Part shown: positions 1-11,764 of the stretch, one piece after another
Layout: every line of letters begins with the position of its first letter
Numbering within the stretch: the first letter of the stretch is position 1
From: Nautilus pompilius
Taxonomy: Eukaryota; Mollusca; Cephalopoda; Nautilida; Nautilidae
Direction: 5' to 3'
DNA length: 64,000 nucleotides
Assembly: GCA_018389105.1 (NCBI GenBank)
Contig: JACATO010001426.1
Location: 868,001 to 932,000 of the forward strand
Notes under the pieces: generated by a model
Told to the model about the DNA's origin: nothing
Database searches by the model: none
Seen by the model: the letters and a program-made list of their open reading frames with translations, nothing else
Program-made: the position numbers and the translations under genes

Positions 1-1105
1 AGAGATTTCTTTAACGGATTCTGTCCGATGAGCGCCATAACCTTCTGTTTACATGGCGCACGGAAACTGATGTTCCTCATTGCAGCGGCATTAGAATTGG
101 TTAAAACGAAAAACGCTCACTAACCGTTAATCTTAAAAAAAATAAATAAATAAATAATTTTAAATATTAGAGAGGTGCGATTAGAGATACACTTTAGCAG
201 TATTTTTAGTATAATAAACCAAAAAATAAAGCATGTTGACATTTTAAAAGTTATCGCCCTTTAATAAGAACAAATTTCCTTACGTAATTAAAGTCAGATG
301 ACGCAATAAAACGTTTCTACGTACGGAATTTCACTTGAAGCAGCCTTGCATCTCTCTGTAAAATTGATACATTTTGTGAAAGTCTAACAGTAGAGAAATC
401 TAATTCACGGTCGTCCGCTATAATTAATGGTGTGTGTGTGTGATGAATACAGAAAATTTCTGCTTGCAGTTCCGTTTAATGGATGTTTTCAAATCGTTTA
501 AAGGCGTACATCAAAATGTAATCCATAAATGAGTGAACATTGATGCTGAATTTTAGTTTGAAACAAGATAATCGTTCCTCAGATTTATTCGGTTTGTTAG
601 TGTTATAATTTTTTTCCCATTGTGTCAGGGAATAACATGAAACTTCTGTAGTCAGTGTGAAGTAAATTTTATACATCACATTTGAACTCATAGTTCCTCA
701 TCTTTTTATCCATGATATGCTGAGTAAACTGTTTTAAAGAAGAGATACTGAAATACAGTATTCACAAGAATTCATAGATTCCTGTAATGCTATGTAGTTT
801 ATAAATATTAATAGTATTTTTTAAAATCTGTAAAATATTAGATTCATTCATTTAACATTTATGTTGAGGCGTTCAATAGATAATCTAATAAAGGTGTGTT
901 TAAATTAATTAAGGGATAATTCCAATGTGTAGACAGCTGCCTGCAGTATCAATAACTGTAGTAATCATGAACATAAATGGGTTAAAGCATCAACTTGGAT
1001 TAATATTTTAAAAAATAATGAAATAAATTGATAGAGATTGTATCAGGCGTAGACTTTTACAGTTGGTACTGATGCTGTTAACTAAGTTATAAGTTAGAAG
1101 TCAAA
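1..1105. other. Intergenic, AT-rich
   Basis: No coding, RNA or repeat signature seen beyond a short GT run near 430. Confidence 0.6.
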
Positions 1106-1108
1106 TTG

Positions 1109-1440
1109 ACGACTCGTGAGGCAGTGGTAAACTGCTGGAGGGACAAAAGTTGGGGTTTTCTGTTGAAATCCCGGTCGGGAGAACGCCTCAACTCATCGTA
1201 CATCTCTTGTATGGCTTTTGCTTGCTTATCTTCGATACCGGCCGTCTGGGACTTCTCCCGGTACTTTCCACACCTGAAAATAGGCGTGGAGATACCATGA
1301 GTAATAGGTGGCGTCCTGACCACCATCCAAGAGACCGAACCTCGGTAACCTACCTTTGCTGCGTCTAGCTGTGAGACGTTTTGCAGGGTTCGCCAAGAAT
1401 ATCAAACTGATGATCATACTTTGCCTTCCTGGCGAGGAGA
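1109..1440 (+). mobile_element. tRNA-derived SINE
   Basis: A polymerase III-type head with an A-box-like TGAGGCAGTGGTAAACTGC (1117-1135) and a B-box-like GTTGAAATCCCGGTCGGG (1162-1179) gives a degenerate tRNA-like order and spacing. A GC-richer body of about 250 bases follows, including CTTTCCACACCTGAAAATA (about 1263-1281), which recurs in similar form near 24540. The 3' end is uncertain. Confidence 0.55.
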
Positions 1441-2439
1441 GAGTTCGTGCAACCGATAATGGCTTCCTTCCTTGAAATAACGATATTAAACAAATTAGAA
1501 AATTTTTTTTAAAGATTGCAAATACAGAAATAATTGTTTACTTTGTTTTTTCTTTAAAATATTAGAACACAGTTTTTCTAGATTTACTAAAAGAATCAGT
1601 CCAAATCCTATGTCTGCAGGAGGATATTAAATCGAAAAGGGCCGAGTTGCCTTATTGTTTTATAAACGACCTGCAGTGAAAAGATACGTGTTACTGATTG
1701 TATAATTTCAAAATTTTTAAAAATTTAAAACCGAAAACCATATATTGCATAATTTCAGGCAGCAATCCACTTTTTTCAAGAATAATACTGTAAATTAATC
1801 TAAGGAAGATAACTCTAAAAAAAAATAGCAAGCAAATTAAATTATGTTTATCTCCCCTGCTTGTTGTTTATGACATCAAAATACCTATGTACTTTCTGCA
1901 TGGTTTGGTACGATTGATAGACACTTATTTGACCGACAACATTTTACCGAAAAAATGTTTTATACCGATAAACGACTGACTACAGCCTTGATTGTCTGAG
2001 GTCGAATCTCAGCTATTCTTACAAATTCTCTGTCGAAAAGTGTTACTGACGAATCACGTGGTTGTCGCAAAGGGCTGGCTTTGTAGAGGAAGTACGTCAT
2101 TTTTCGCTATTGCGAGAAAAAGAATAAAACGGCGGATTCAGTTCTTACACAAGGGGAAATCCAAAATTGCTGCTTCAGATATACACGCCTACCAGAAGCA
2201 CAGCAGCCAGGTTTGCCATTTTTAATGGTAGTGTGAAAAGACAAAATCTCTGTGCTGTGGAGAATACGCGGCACCAGTAGTGGGACAGGGTCGATGACGT
2301 GCGCTTCGCAGCAGACAAAACACGAAACTCTGCTCCGGAAGCAAGAGGAAAAGACGTAGTAGTCGCGGCTGATGATATGAAGAGAAAGGGTACACGAGAC
2401 CAAAGATGGATCCGCCAGTTTTATTGGAGATGAAACCAG

Positions 2440-3410
2440 TAATATGTTTGGCTCTCATCAGCGTTTAATGCCAAATTTCCGTTCGCTGAAGCTGATCATA
2501 AAAAGAGCTTGGAGGGAGAGCTGCCCAGCCGAGCCATCGCCGGTGGGTGGCACGAGAACCATAAACAAAGCTAACTTTTGGCATAAGACCCTCTCATTTT
2601 TTTTCACTGAACGAGTATTTTTGTTTACGACAACGGGAAACAGAGAGCGTTCAAAATCTGCAAAATATTTGATAATGGACCAAACTGTCAAGAATGTTCT
2701 AATGCTGTTATGGCATCTTCGCACTATTCAAACAGCCAGTGGAACGGATGATAACGCAACAGTTTTGCCGCTTGTCTACGTACTCGTGAGGAGAAATTCA
2801 AAATAATATTACTTAAGGCTATTTGAAGATTTATACGATCAGGGTGCTGATGACAGACACGAGTTGAACGCCTAATTTATCAGTGAAACTTTGAACAGGC
2901 AGCGATCAATTTCGTGAGACGGAAATTTACCAGTAACGAACAAAGGCTGCCCTTTTCCATATTGGTTTAGGTGTTTAGAGAAGAATTCGGGGGGGTCTTG
3001 GTGAAAAGTAAAGAGAAGACGAAATGCTTAGTTGAAATATGCTGTATATCGCATCTTTGGCATTCCTCCATTCATCCAAAAATTCCAAATGCATCCGAAG
3101 AAGTAAAGATCATGATCTGTGGAAGGCTGATCGATGATACAGCGGTTCGTTAATGATTCTGTTTATCGGAGAATGAGGAGAAACTTTAGAAATGGGTATG
3201 ACAGTGGCTCTACTCTCCGCAATGTTTGATCCGTAGTCGAACAGATGGACTTGGGGGGATACCGAGAACACAAGAATCGGCTGGAGGCATGGAACAGAAG
3301 ATTTGAAACTTTGGACGGGAAAACGGACGTGGGTGTATACGGTATTGTCGAAGAATTTAGGAAAGAACAAACGGCTATCGAGAGAAGGGCTGAGAGCATC
3401 GTTCGTTCGC
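2440..3410 (+). pseudogene. Decayed MULE-type (FLYWCH/MULE) transposase
   Basis: Pieces of a Mutator-like transposase occur in the right order across shifting + frames. Near 2675, MDQTVKNV...LLWHLRTIQ resembles the first catalytic Asp region, followed by LPLVYVLV and RLFEDL. Near 2887, NFEQAAINFV matches the second catalytic DFE-AAI motif with Asp replaced by Asn. Near 3253, GGIPRTQES matches the conserved G-(I/L)-PRT-N motif. At 3270-3405, RLEAWNRRF...EEFRKEQTAIE matches the C-terminal helical region. Stops and at least three frameshifts break it. Sequence from about 2000 may hold the zinc-finger N-terminus, but that is too decayed to call. Identification rests on motif order; no ends were found. 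Confidence 0.6.
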
Positions 3411-3419
3411 GACGTTGAT

Positions 3420-6400
3420 CTTTTACCGACAAGACTGGGATATGTTTAAGATGGGGGGGAAATATAGCGGCGATCCTAGGCAACAAGGAAAATAAATGAG
3501 TGTCGAGTGTCTTATGTGGCCTCATCCATAATACCGAGTGGTAAATTTACGTGTACGTCGGTCGGATGAGTGTCAGTCAGTCGGAGTCCATTATGGATAT
3601 CGAGACTTCTTAGTCCATTGTTGCTTGTGTAATTTAATCTCCCAAACTGCTCCGTGTTAGATATCCGCGTGTTCATCTTATTTTATTTTTAAAAGATGTA
3701 TCTCGGATATCACCAGACTGAAAGTTGCTGCTGAGAATCTCATGGGAAAAAATATAGTCTGGCTGCACTGTTATGAACAAAATATAACTCAGTGGTTTGA
3801 ATCAAATAAGAAGCTTTTTTTAAATGTTCAGCTTAACTTACTCTACTTTAGTTATTTCATTTGTTTTGTTTTTGCTCTAGAGAAATTTTATTTTCTTGCG
3901 ATTCCCTGCTAATTATTTACAGAGTTGATTAGTTTAATTTCTTAGAGAAAAATAGCGTATTACACAAATACTATCGGTTGCTATAGCGACAAGAAAGAAG
4001 CAAACAATCCATAGTTACAAAACTAAATATAAAGGGTAGCTTACATCCACCCATCCATCCATTTATCCAAACAATCATATTATACGAAAATGACAAATCT
4101 ATTTATTACACCAACGATATCTACAACTGCTATGTGATAAAAGTCTGCATTAATGCAATCTTATTTCTATTTCGCATCAGATTTTTTTCTTTTTAATTTT
4201 AAGAAATCAAAATCGATTAATCTTATTTCCATTCCATTTCCTTGTAAGTGCCAACGAAAACTGAAACTTTTCGTAAAATCTGTCTGCCAATAAAAAATTA
4301 CGGTAAACTCAGTTTGACGAGGATGCAAATAAAAATTAGAGCAATCCATTTACTTTTGTTTAACAACGACAACGATAAGAATACAGCATGCTTATGCATT
4401 TCAGTGTTTTATTATTATATTTGAATTTTATTATCACAAACGCATTAACCTTAATAATCATCTGCTGCTCGGTATCATTCCGTCTGATCGGCCGAGTTCT
4501 ACACTGAAAAGCTGATTTTATAAATTCTTTATTGATTTTAATTTCAAAAGCGTAAATTTAAAAATTAAGAGAATAATTTTCCAGCAGAAATTCTGGGGGT
4601 ATTTCTCCTCAACGAAAGACATGGCTGGAAGCTCAAAGGAAATTTGGATATCTTCTAAAGTGAAAGTGATCGAACCAATCCGAACAGTCTGCAGTAAACC
4701 TTTGTCGTCTTTTGTTATTATTGTCTCTAGTGCTTATCCTCGTTTGAAACATGACGGATCCTAAAACGGTAATCACGGCATCAGTTTTCGTCAGCTGTCA
4801 AGTGTAAATGAGCGGTTTATTGTGAGCTTATAGATAAAAGGCAAACGGCGTACCGAGGTATTCCCATTATTCCTAGAAGATGTGGAAGCGACATTTTTTT
4901 TATCTTCTGTCTCTGTGTTTTTCTTCTTTTTTTTTGTTGTTTGTTTCTTGCGATGGCTCCCTGCTGGAGGATGTTATACCGGCGCATCTGTTCATGGAGA
5001 AATAAAACGTCAGTCACGAATTAAAACTTAAAGCCCTCGCGCTGGAAAATCGGTTTATTGGAGGAGAGACATCGATCTGTGACAAAATAAAAGAAAAGGG
5101 GCAATCAAGCTGTTGGACGAGTATCGTCGTAGCTGGTGCTGGCTCAACTTCATCCTGCGAGCAGTTTCCAGGAAGCGAGCGTAAATCCCAAAGTAAATAT
5201 CAACGCGCCGCTAGCGCGGTGCCGTACCGCATTTAGCCGGACACGCACGTCTCGAACCCGTCTCCTGTTAACGAGCCACGGTGGCCGACAAGTCTGCGAA
5301 TCGCGTGGTTCGCAGAAAACCGGGCAGTTGCGACCTTCTCTAAGTTTACATGGAAAGGTCGATAACAGAACTACAAACGGTGCTGCCGTTGGACGGTGAT
5401 GGTAGGAAATCACGGTACTGTCATAAATGCAAAGCTCGCTCGTCTGAAGATCCACCATAGAGCGGTCTTGCGGGAAACTTTGGCAAATCAAGTAATTAAG
5501 AACGATTTGCTTATCAGTTTAACGGTGTTTTTCAGCATATTTTTATGTTGTGGGCAATTAGAGCGGTGGTTCTTTCCGTTGTCGATGCCCTCCCTGTTAC
5601 TGGTTTTCGTTGGTTGATGCCTCAAAACGTGACCTGTTCACCAGCATCGATAAAAGAAGGCGTAAAGGACTGTAACGATCTTGCGGAGTTGGAGGTTTAA
5701 TATTAATTTCTAATTCATGCAGTTGGCCTAATAACATTTAAAATGCGTCTTTGAGGAATTTCCACCAAAAGTCCTAAACTCCGCACAGCTTTCCCATATG
5801 TTAGCGCGCACTGACGGTTTCCGGTGGTTTTAATTACAGATCAGGTGATCAAATATATAAAAGATATCTTTAAATTAGAAGTCTCTTTCTTGTGTGGTTT
5901 TATTTTTGTTTGTTTGTTTGTTTTAAGGAACTGGCATCATGTTTTTTACGCTTTTTAAAAATATTGAGAGTAAGAGAGTGATCCCACATTTGTGAAACTG
6001 TGCGTAACTATGAGACGATCCGCCGCTGATCCATCGCTGTTACGACATCGAAGTTGGTTCAGAAACAAGAAACGAAAGTCATTTCTATTTTCCTGTAAAG
6101 ACAGGATTAAGAACCAGAAAACAAGTAAACAGTTTACATTAAGGTGTTGATTGATGATGGCTTGAAGTGCACTATTGTAGGTTAAAATCAGAGCGATCAA
6201 TGTTCAGCTTCACGTGTACAACAGTTTATTGGTATCTTGCGGTTAAAATTCCGCTTTAGTTTTGTTAAGCATGCTGAGAGAAATGATCTTTTATATAGCA
6301 CCTGGAACCTCTGTAACGCAGAAATATATGGTTATTACTTTTGAGAATCTCTTCATTACCGTTTTATTACTCCTGTAACTGGCCTACGTTTTGGTCATCC

Positions 6401-6590
6401 TTCCTCGTCTCTGTCTGCAAGTTCGGTCCTGAGGAAGTTATCTTTCAGTAAAGGTACAGCTGTAGTTCGATAGGTTAAACAGCTGGTCAAAAACCAAAAT
6501 AAACCGCTTAGTAATCAAAACTTTGAGCAAATGCGCTACCGAGAAAAGGTATTTAAAAAAGCGACTGCTCCGAAAATTAATATCGATGTT
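3420..6590. other. Intergenic
   Basis: No recognisable gene. A GC-richer patch at 5130-5480 keeps short ORFs open on both strands (113 codons on minus, 87 on plus), but none has a family signature. Confidence 0.55.
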
Positions 6591-6594
6591 TTTT

Positions 6595-6780
6595 CCGGAG
6601 CGTCCGTGTGATGTTCGATTCTGGCACCAGCAGCGTGGTTTCGAATCTTGGCGTTGGGTCAGCCCTGTGATGTCGATTCAGCTGGTTTAACAAATGGATA
6701 CCTGTGATGCAAATTGAGGACTACAAGAGCGACGAAAGAAACCGGTAGCACTGTGTCCTGACGCCGTGGCTTAACATTAT
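6595..6780 (+). mobile_element. Possible SINE fragment
   Basis: A B-box-like GGTTTCGAATCTTGGCG near 6640 is preceded by a weak A-box-like segment and followed by a GC-richer body in otherwise AT-rich DNA. No tail or target duplication is visible, so this is tentative. Confidence 0.35.
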
Positions 6781-6789
6781 CATTACTTA

Positions 6790-9032
6790 GTAGCCCTTTT
6801 GCTAGATACTCTTTCCATTAAAGAGCGGGTATGCGGGAGAAACATTTTACCACCAAGAAGAGGTTTTTTTTTAAAAAAATCCTGATGCGAAGGAAATAAT
6901 CTTTCGAAAAAGACTTGAGGTCAACATCAGCCACTCTATTGTATGCAAGATATCTACTAAACATTGGCATTACCCCACGCCAACACAGTCACCAGGACCA
7001 CCCTGATGACGAACACGCGAAGGCACTGCGGAGGGGGCCTTTAACCTGCTCTACTGATGCGGTAGTGAGACTGACCCTCCGCGGGTTCTGTGGAGGAGTT
7101 GTCTGCGAGATCTTCACTTGATCACTATGTCAGGCATAGAACATAAAGCACAGATGTTTATCTTCACTTTATAGACGCTTGGAATCTTTTTAGCATTGTC
7201 GTAAGTTATAGTTTAGGGTAATTTCTTCAAATTCTTGGTTACGCCAGTTTGAAAAATGAGAGGTTAACTGCAGTTTGTCTCTCAGAATATCCGTCATCAT
7301 CCACAAAATCGACTTCTATAATTTCACCAGAAAGAATTTTTTTTTTTGGAACAATGTGAGCATTCAACATATTATTGCTATGAAAAACATAACATTTCTA
7401 ATGTCATTTGATTGTATAGACGAACCATATTTTCCATCTTGATCCCATTTGCGGTTATAGGTATTATTACATTGTGGTGCAAGTGATATTAAAAAATTAA
7501 TCTGCATACATTTAAAGTCATTAATTTCTTATTATATGGCTGTTTACTGTACGTATTTCTCACTTACTGTTGTTTTCAAATGAATTTTTAACATTTTATA
7601 TGGTATGATTTACAGAATTATTAATAATATCTTGTTCCTCGCATAACCTTATGTTTCTAAGCAATATATTAAATGTTTATTCCACATGTTAAAATATATA
7701 AATATAATATTAGAATATTCATACAATAAATAGTATATTTCTGAATTTACAGCCTACTTTTGGTATTGGAGGGGATAGAATGGTATCATATCCGGCAGTC
7801 ACACTGGAATAAAGACATCTGAGAAAACAGCACGGCTACTAGCCGGAAAAAATGCTATACTAGAATGTAGACATTCTCGATAACGGTCCCATTTAAAATA
7901 AAAGATGATAAAGTAATTATGATGATCAATCGCTGAAAATACTAAAAAATAAAATTCATCTTGGTGTTATAAGATGGCCGATTATTGGATGACCACACAG
8001 GTATAGCAGATTTACTCAGAACGAAAGAAAGATGAAATAAACTTTAACTTTCCATGTGAATGAACGCATATGTTCGTAGATAACAGATCGAAAAAAAACA
8101 AACACAACCTTTAATTTCAGTAGCCGTAAAATGTCAGGTTTTCAAAAGAACAGATGCTAAATTAACGCTATAGCTGACAGTAGATCCTTTTAAACGGTTG
8201 TTTAAAAAAAGAAAAAGGGCTAGGGGGAGATAAATCCTGCCTATCGAATACAGTTTACGCATCCATTCTCGGTTACCGCAACCCGACAAGTTTCGGTACT
8301 TAAGGTGGAAAACAACAACAGTGTACGTCAAAACCAATGTTATAGACTAGCAGTCATTGAGAATATTTCCGGGTCAGATATGTTAAAAATTCATAAAGGC
8401 TTCTGTGAAGAAGGTGAGTAAATTGTTTATTTGCTATTGTGTTAGAGAGTTACATTTCTCCAATAAATACCTTCAATCGTTTTTTTTTTCTGAAATTGTC
8501 TCAATCATTCAGACTAATAAATATATTTTAAAAGCCAAGGAAAGAAGAATTGCAGTCGCTAGCATTGCACCGACGACTGTCCAACGATCGGTGCATACAG
8601 TCACATCGGGCTGATTTGTTGGTAAGAAGTACATGACGAGTTGGACTCTAGTATTCTAAAGACTTTTTTAAAAAACTTCCCTGACTTAATGGTCTTTGTC
8701 TTTCTTGTTTTAAACAGTTATATTTCGAGAAGAAAAGCTTCGATTTTTGAAAACAATTTTCAATCATTTGGACCGTAAAAAAGAAATAGATACCAAAATG
8801 AGTTATAATTACGTTACAACTTTTAAGTGAACCTGAAATATTTTAAATATCCTAAAAAATTATTTATTAATGTGTTGATTGTTTAAAAACGTGCTTCAGA
8901 AAGTCTGAGCTGCAAAATCTCCAAAACGTCTTCTTTCTCTTAAAAAACTCGCGAGTAATGGTGATTTTAAATATCACTAACTGTAAATCTTATTTATATA
9001 GTTCCAAAAGGATGACATAAATCTTATAAAAT

Positions 9033-9038
<6 letters not shown>
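6790..9038. other. Intergenic
   Basis: A GC-rich patch at 6940-7120 is unexplained (possible old repeat). The remainder is AT-rich, with nothing recognised. Confidence 0.55.
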
Positions 9039-9072
<34 letters not shown>

Positions 9073-9189
9073 TCTCTCTCTATTATATATTATATACACA
9101 TCTCTCTCTCTCTCTCTCTCGCTCTCTCTCTCACCATCTCTCTCTCTCACCATCTCTCTCTCTATATATATATAATATAACACATCTCA

Positions 9190-9228
<39 letters not shown>
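9039..9228. repeat. Compound (CT)n / (TA)n microsatellite
   Basis: Several CT runs separated by ACCA and short TA-rich spacers, 190 bases in all. It produces a low-complexity Arg/Glu ORF on the minus strand that is not a gene. Confidence 0.95.
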
Positions 9229-9229
<1 letters not shown>

Positions 9230-10611
9230 CATCTTCCTGATTAAAAAACTAACACAGATTCTTTCTTCACGTTTTACACTCAAACTATTAAGTACTTGAA
9301 GGAACTTTCGAAACCTTATTCCGTATTAACAGGCTGACCTCGAAAAGAAAGACTGTAGAAGATCTACTAGAGACAACGGCACCAGATCAACTCGAGACAA
9401 TCAGTAGCAATCTTGTCGCGCAGGTGAAAATCATACGTCAGAAAAAATTTAGAGAAATCATTAACAATAACTGTTGGGATGAAGGGATTCAGCGTAGGTG
9501 AAATCCCCTGACATTGTAAAGTTTGCGCTAGATTCAAGATTAATGTAAGCTAAGGATTTTCGGTGAACAATAACAACTCTTGTGAAAATAAATCCCACAG
9601 TATAGACGAACTCTTTTCTCTGAAGACAAATGAATTTTAATGCTTATTCGTAGAACGCTTATCAACGAATTTTCGGAGAGACGGGGTAGCTGCGATATTT
9701 TAATTACGATGGTATCCTCTATCTTCAAGGCTTTGTTTTGAGAAATATTTACCAAGGCCGTGCAGTACAAATCCAAAAAAAAAACAAATCTGCTTCCAAG
9801 CTTTTGGCAAAGCTGCGTCTGACGGGGGGTAAAAAGGGGCGATATCGATTCAGATAAAAATATTGCCGCCGTTGTTATGGAAATTAATGGGTAACTTTGA
9901 ATATATGGAAACTATCGCCAGCAAACGACGGCCTTTGACAGCCCATCCGGCATAGGACGAATTTTGTGAAGTCGAGAAGAAAACAGTCGTTGATTCTTTC
10001 CCCTGTCTGTTCCGGTTTCATTCAATCGGCAACAGTCCCCTGCATAAACTGTACAGTTAGTCTATCCCCTGTGTACTTTTACGTGGTATGTTTTACATGT
10101 GAAATGTCCGTCAAACCCTGCACAAATAGCAGCTTGGTCCGACTGATTTTACGAGTACTGATCCATTGCAGGGGAAAAACGTTTGGGATTTAAACGAAGA
10201 ATGGAAGAATGTTTCAAAAGTGAAATATTCTGTATATCTAATGAACAATTTGTGATTGCACCAGTAGTTCTTCTGAGAGACGCCTCTTGCACATGTACGC
10301 CATGTTTTCCCCTCATAAAGTAGAATAATTATTTTGTAACTGAAAGGCCGCTGGCGACAGCGATGGTCCGAAGATGTGACACTTTTTGGAGTATGAGTTT
10401 GTATTTTAGTAAACGGTACCCAAGATCTCGACGTACAACCCCCCTTTTTTCCGGTTTTCACGAGAAGGTGGCTCTCAGTCTAACTTATTTGATCGCACTG
10501 ACCAGACAACAATTGCAACGATGTCTTTAGAGATCGGCTACAAGTGAGAAGACGTAGTTCTTCCAAACGGCGTTGAACCATCCACCCGTTCACAACATGT
10601 CAGGGTTACGG

Positions 10612-10646
<35 letters not shown>

Positions 10647-10990
10647 AAGGAATAGCGTAGCTTGTCGTGGATTTGCTAGAAGCAGCGAAATCTAATGCAT
10701 TTTAAAAACTTTGGAACATCGTAGATGAATCGTTCGTGCACGCTAGATCAAGACAACACTTATTTTATTTTAATTTCTTTTTTGTCAACTTAAAGGAAGC
10801 CATGCCGGAGCAATAACAGTTGAGAATGCGCGTCACTCCATGAGACTTCCACTATGTGTATTTCGATTGAAAGACGATGATATTTGGGAGCGAAGTCAGT
10901 TGGCGAGATGATGTGAAAAGAACATCAACGGATCAAGGTATCTAGCTAGTGCTTCATCCTGTGTGCACATGGGTGAGTTCTTGTCCGCGT
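9230..10990. other. Intergenic
   Basis: Short ORFs only (up to 116 codons at 10111-10461 on the minus strand), without motifs. Confidence 0.5.
10615..10643. repeat. (CT)n microsatellite
   Basis: About 29 bases of pure CT. Confidence 0.95.
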
Positions 10991-10996
10991 TACTAG

Positions 10997-11326
10997 GACC
11001 TCCGGAGGCCGCCGTTTTGGAATAGAAAATCACGACACCCTCCAGTTAGAGACGTGATGTTAGTGGAGTCCAGACTCTTTGAAAACTCTACAAAGACCGA
11101 AAAAAAGGCCGTCGCTAATACCCACGACGGAACAGCGCTTGAAGGAGAGCTATTTAACACTGACGAAGACAGCAGCGACAATTTTTGGAGTATGTCGTTC
11201 AAATGCTTTAAACACTTAGAAAGAAAGCTGGACTTTTATCCCAATATATTCAGGAGAGTTCTGGAAGTTTGCACGCTGGAAGGATGCAGGCGAATTCGTG
11301 TAAAAAGACCGTATTCCCGATACTAG
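10997..11326 (+). CDS. Orphan ORF, function unknown
   Basis: Open from 10997 (after a TAG) to a TAG at 11324-11326. The first ATG is at 11057, giving about 89 residues. The product is mixed-charge (acidic centre TDEDSSDNFW, basic end RRIRVKRPYSRY) with no signal peptide, membrane segment or known domain that I can see. Codon use looks more coding-like than neighbouring ORFs, but there is no independent support. It may be a transposon piece or an exon. Confidence 0.25.
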   Translation, partial: DLRRPPFWNRKSRHPPVRDVMLVESRLFENSTKTEKKAVANTHDGTALEGELFNTDEDSSDNFWSMSFKCFKHLERKLDFYPNIFRRVLEVCTLEGCRRIRVKRPYSRY

Positions 11327-11459
11327 CATCGTCGACCTCGTCACTAATTTATGTGGCGTAGACTTCACGCCACCAATCACTTCAACTCTCCAATCGCGTT
11401 CTCGCGTCCTGGAACATGCATTATGCATACTACAAAAGAAAGCACTGAGATATTATTAG

Positions 11460-11720
11460 ATTACCTGCCCTGGCATGGCGCAGCTCGCTGGGTAGAATTT
11501 TAAATATAAAGTTAAACTTGCCTATGGTCGACTGTACAAAAGCTGATGTGCATTGATCAGCATGCAGCTGGGGATTACTCTTATTAGATGGCGCCAGGAG
11601 CAGTCCCAAGCGTAATGCCAGTTCTTCAGCCCTACATAGTGGTCTGTCTTGCCAACGTCGCTCCACTCAAATCTGACTCTATCTAAACGCAAATAATAAA
11701 AAAAGAAATCAAACACGACT
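11460..11720 (-). repeat. Unclassified repeat-like segment
   Basis: A GC-richer island between AT-rich flanks, with several CAGCTG/GCATGC palindromic words. Its sharp composition boundary suggests an inserted element, but no ends or boxes were found. Confidence 0.3.
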
Positions 11721-11737
11721 GTACACCCCAGGTGGGA

Positions 11738-11762
11738 ATATATATATATATATATATATATT
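11738..11762. repeat. (TA)n microsatellite
   Basis: About 24 bases of alternating T and A. It marks the start of a very AT-rich stretch. Confidence 0.9.
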
Positions 11763-11764
11763 TA

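Noticed and set aside
5150-5491. 113-codon minus-strand ORF in a GC-richer patch
   Set aside because: Both strands are open because of the local base composition. No motif or homolog recognised.
8977-9183. Arg/Glu-rich ORF on the minus strand
   Set aside because: Direct translation of the CT microsatellite.
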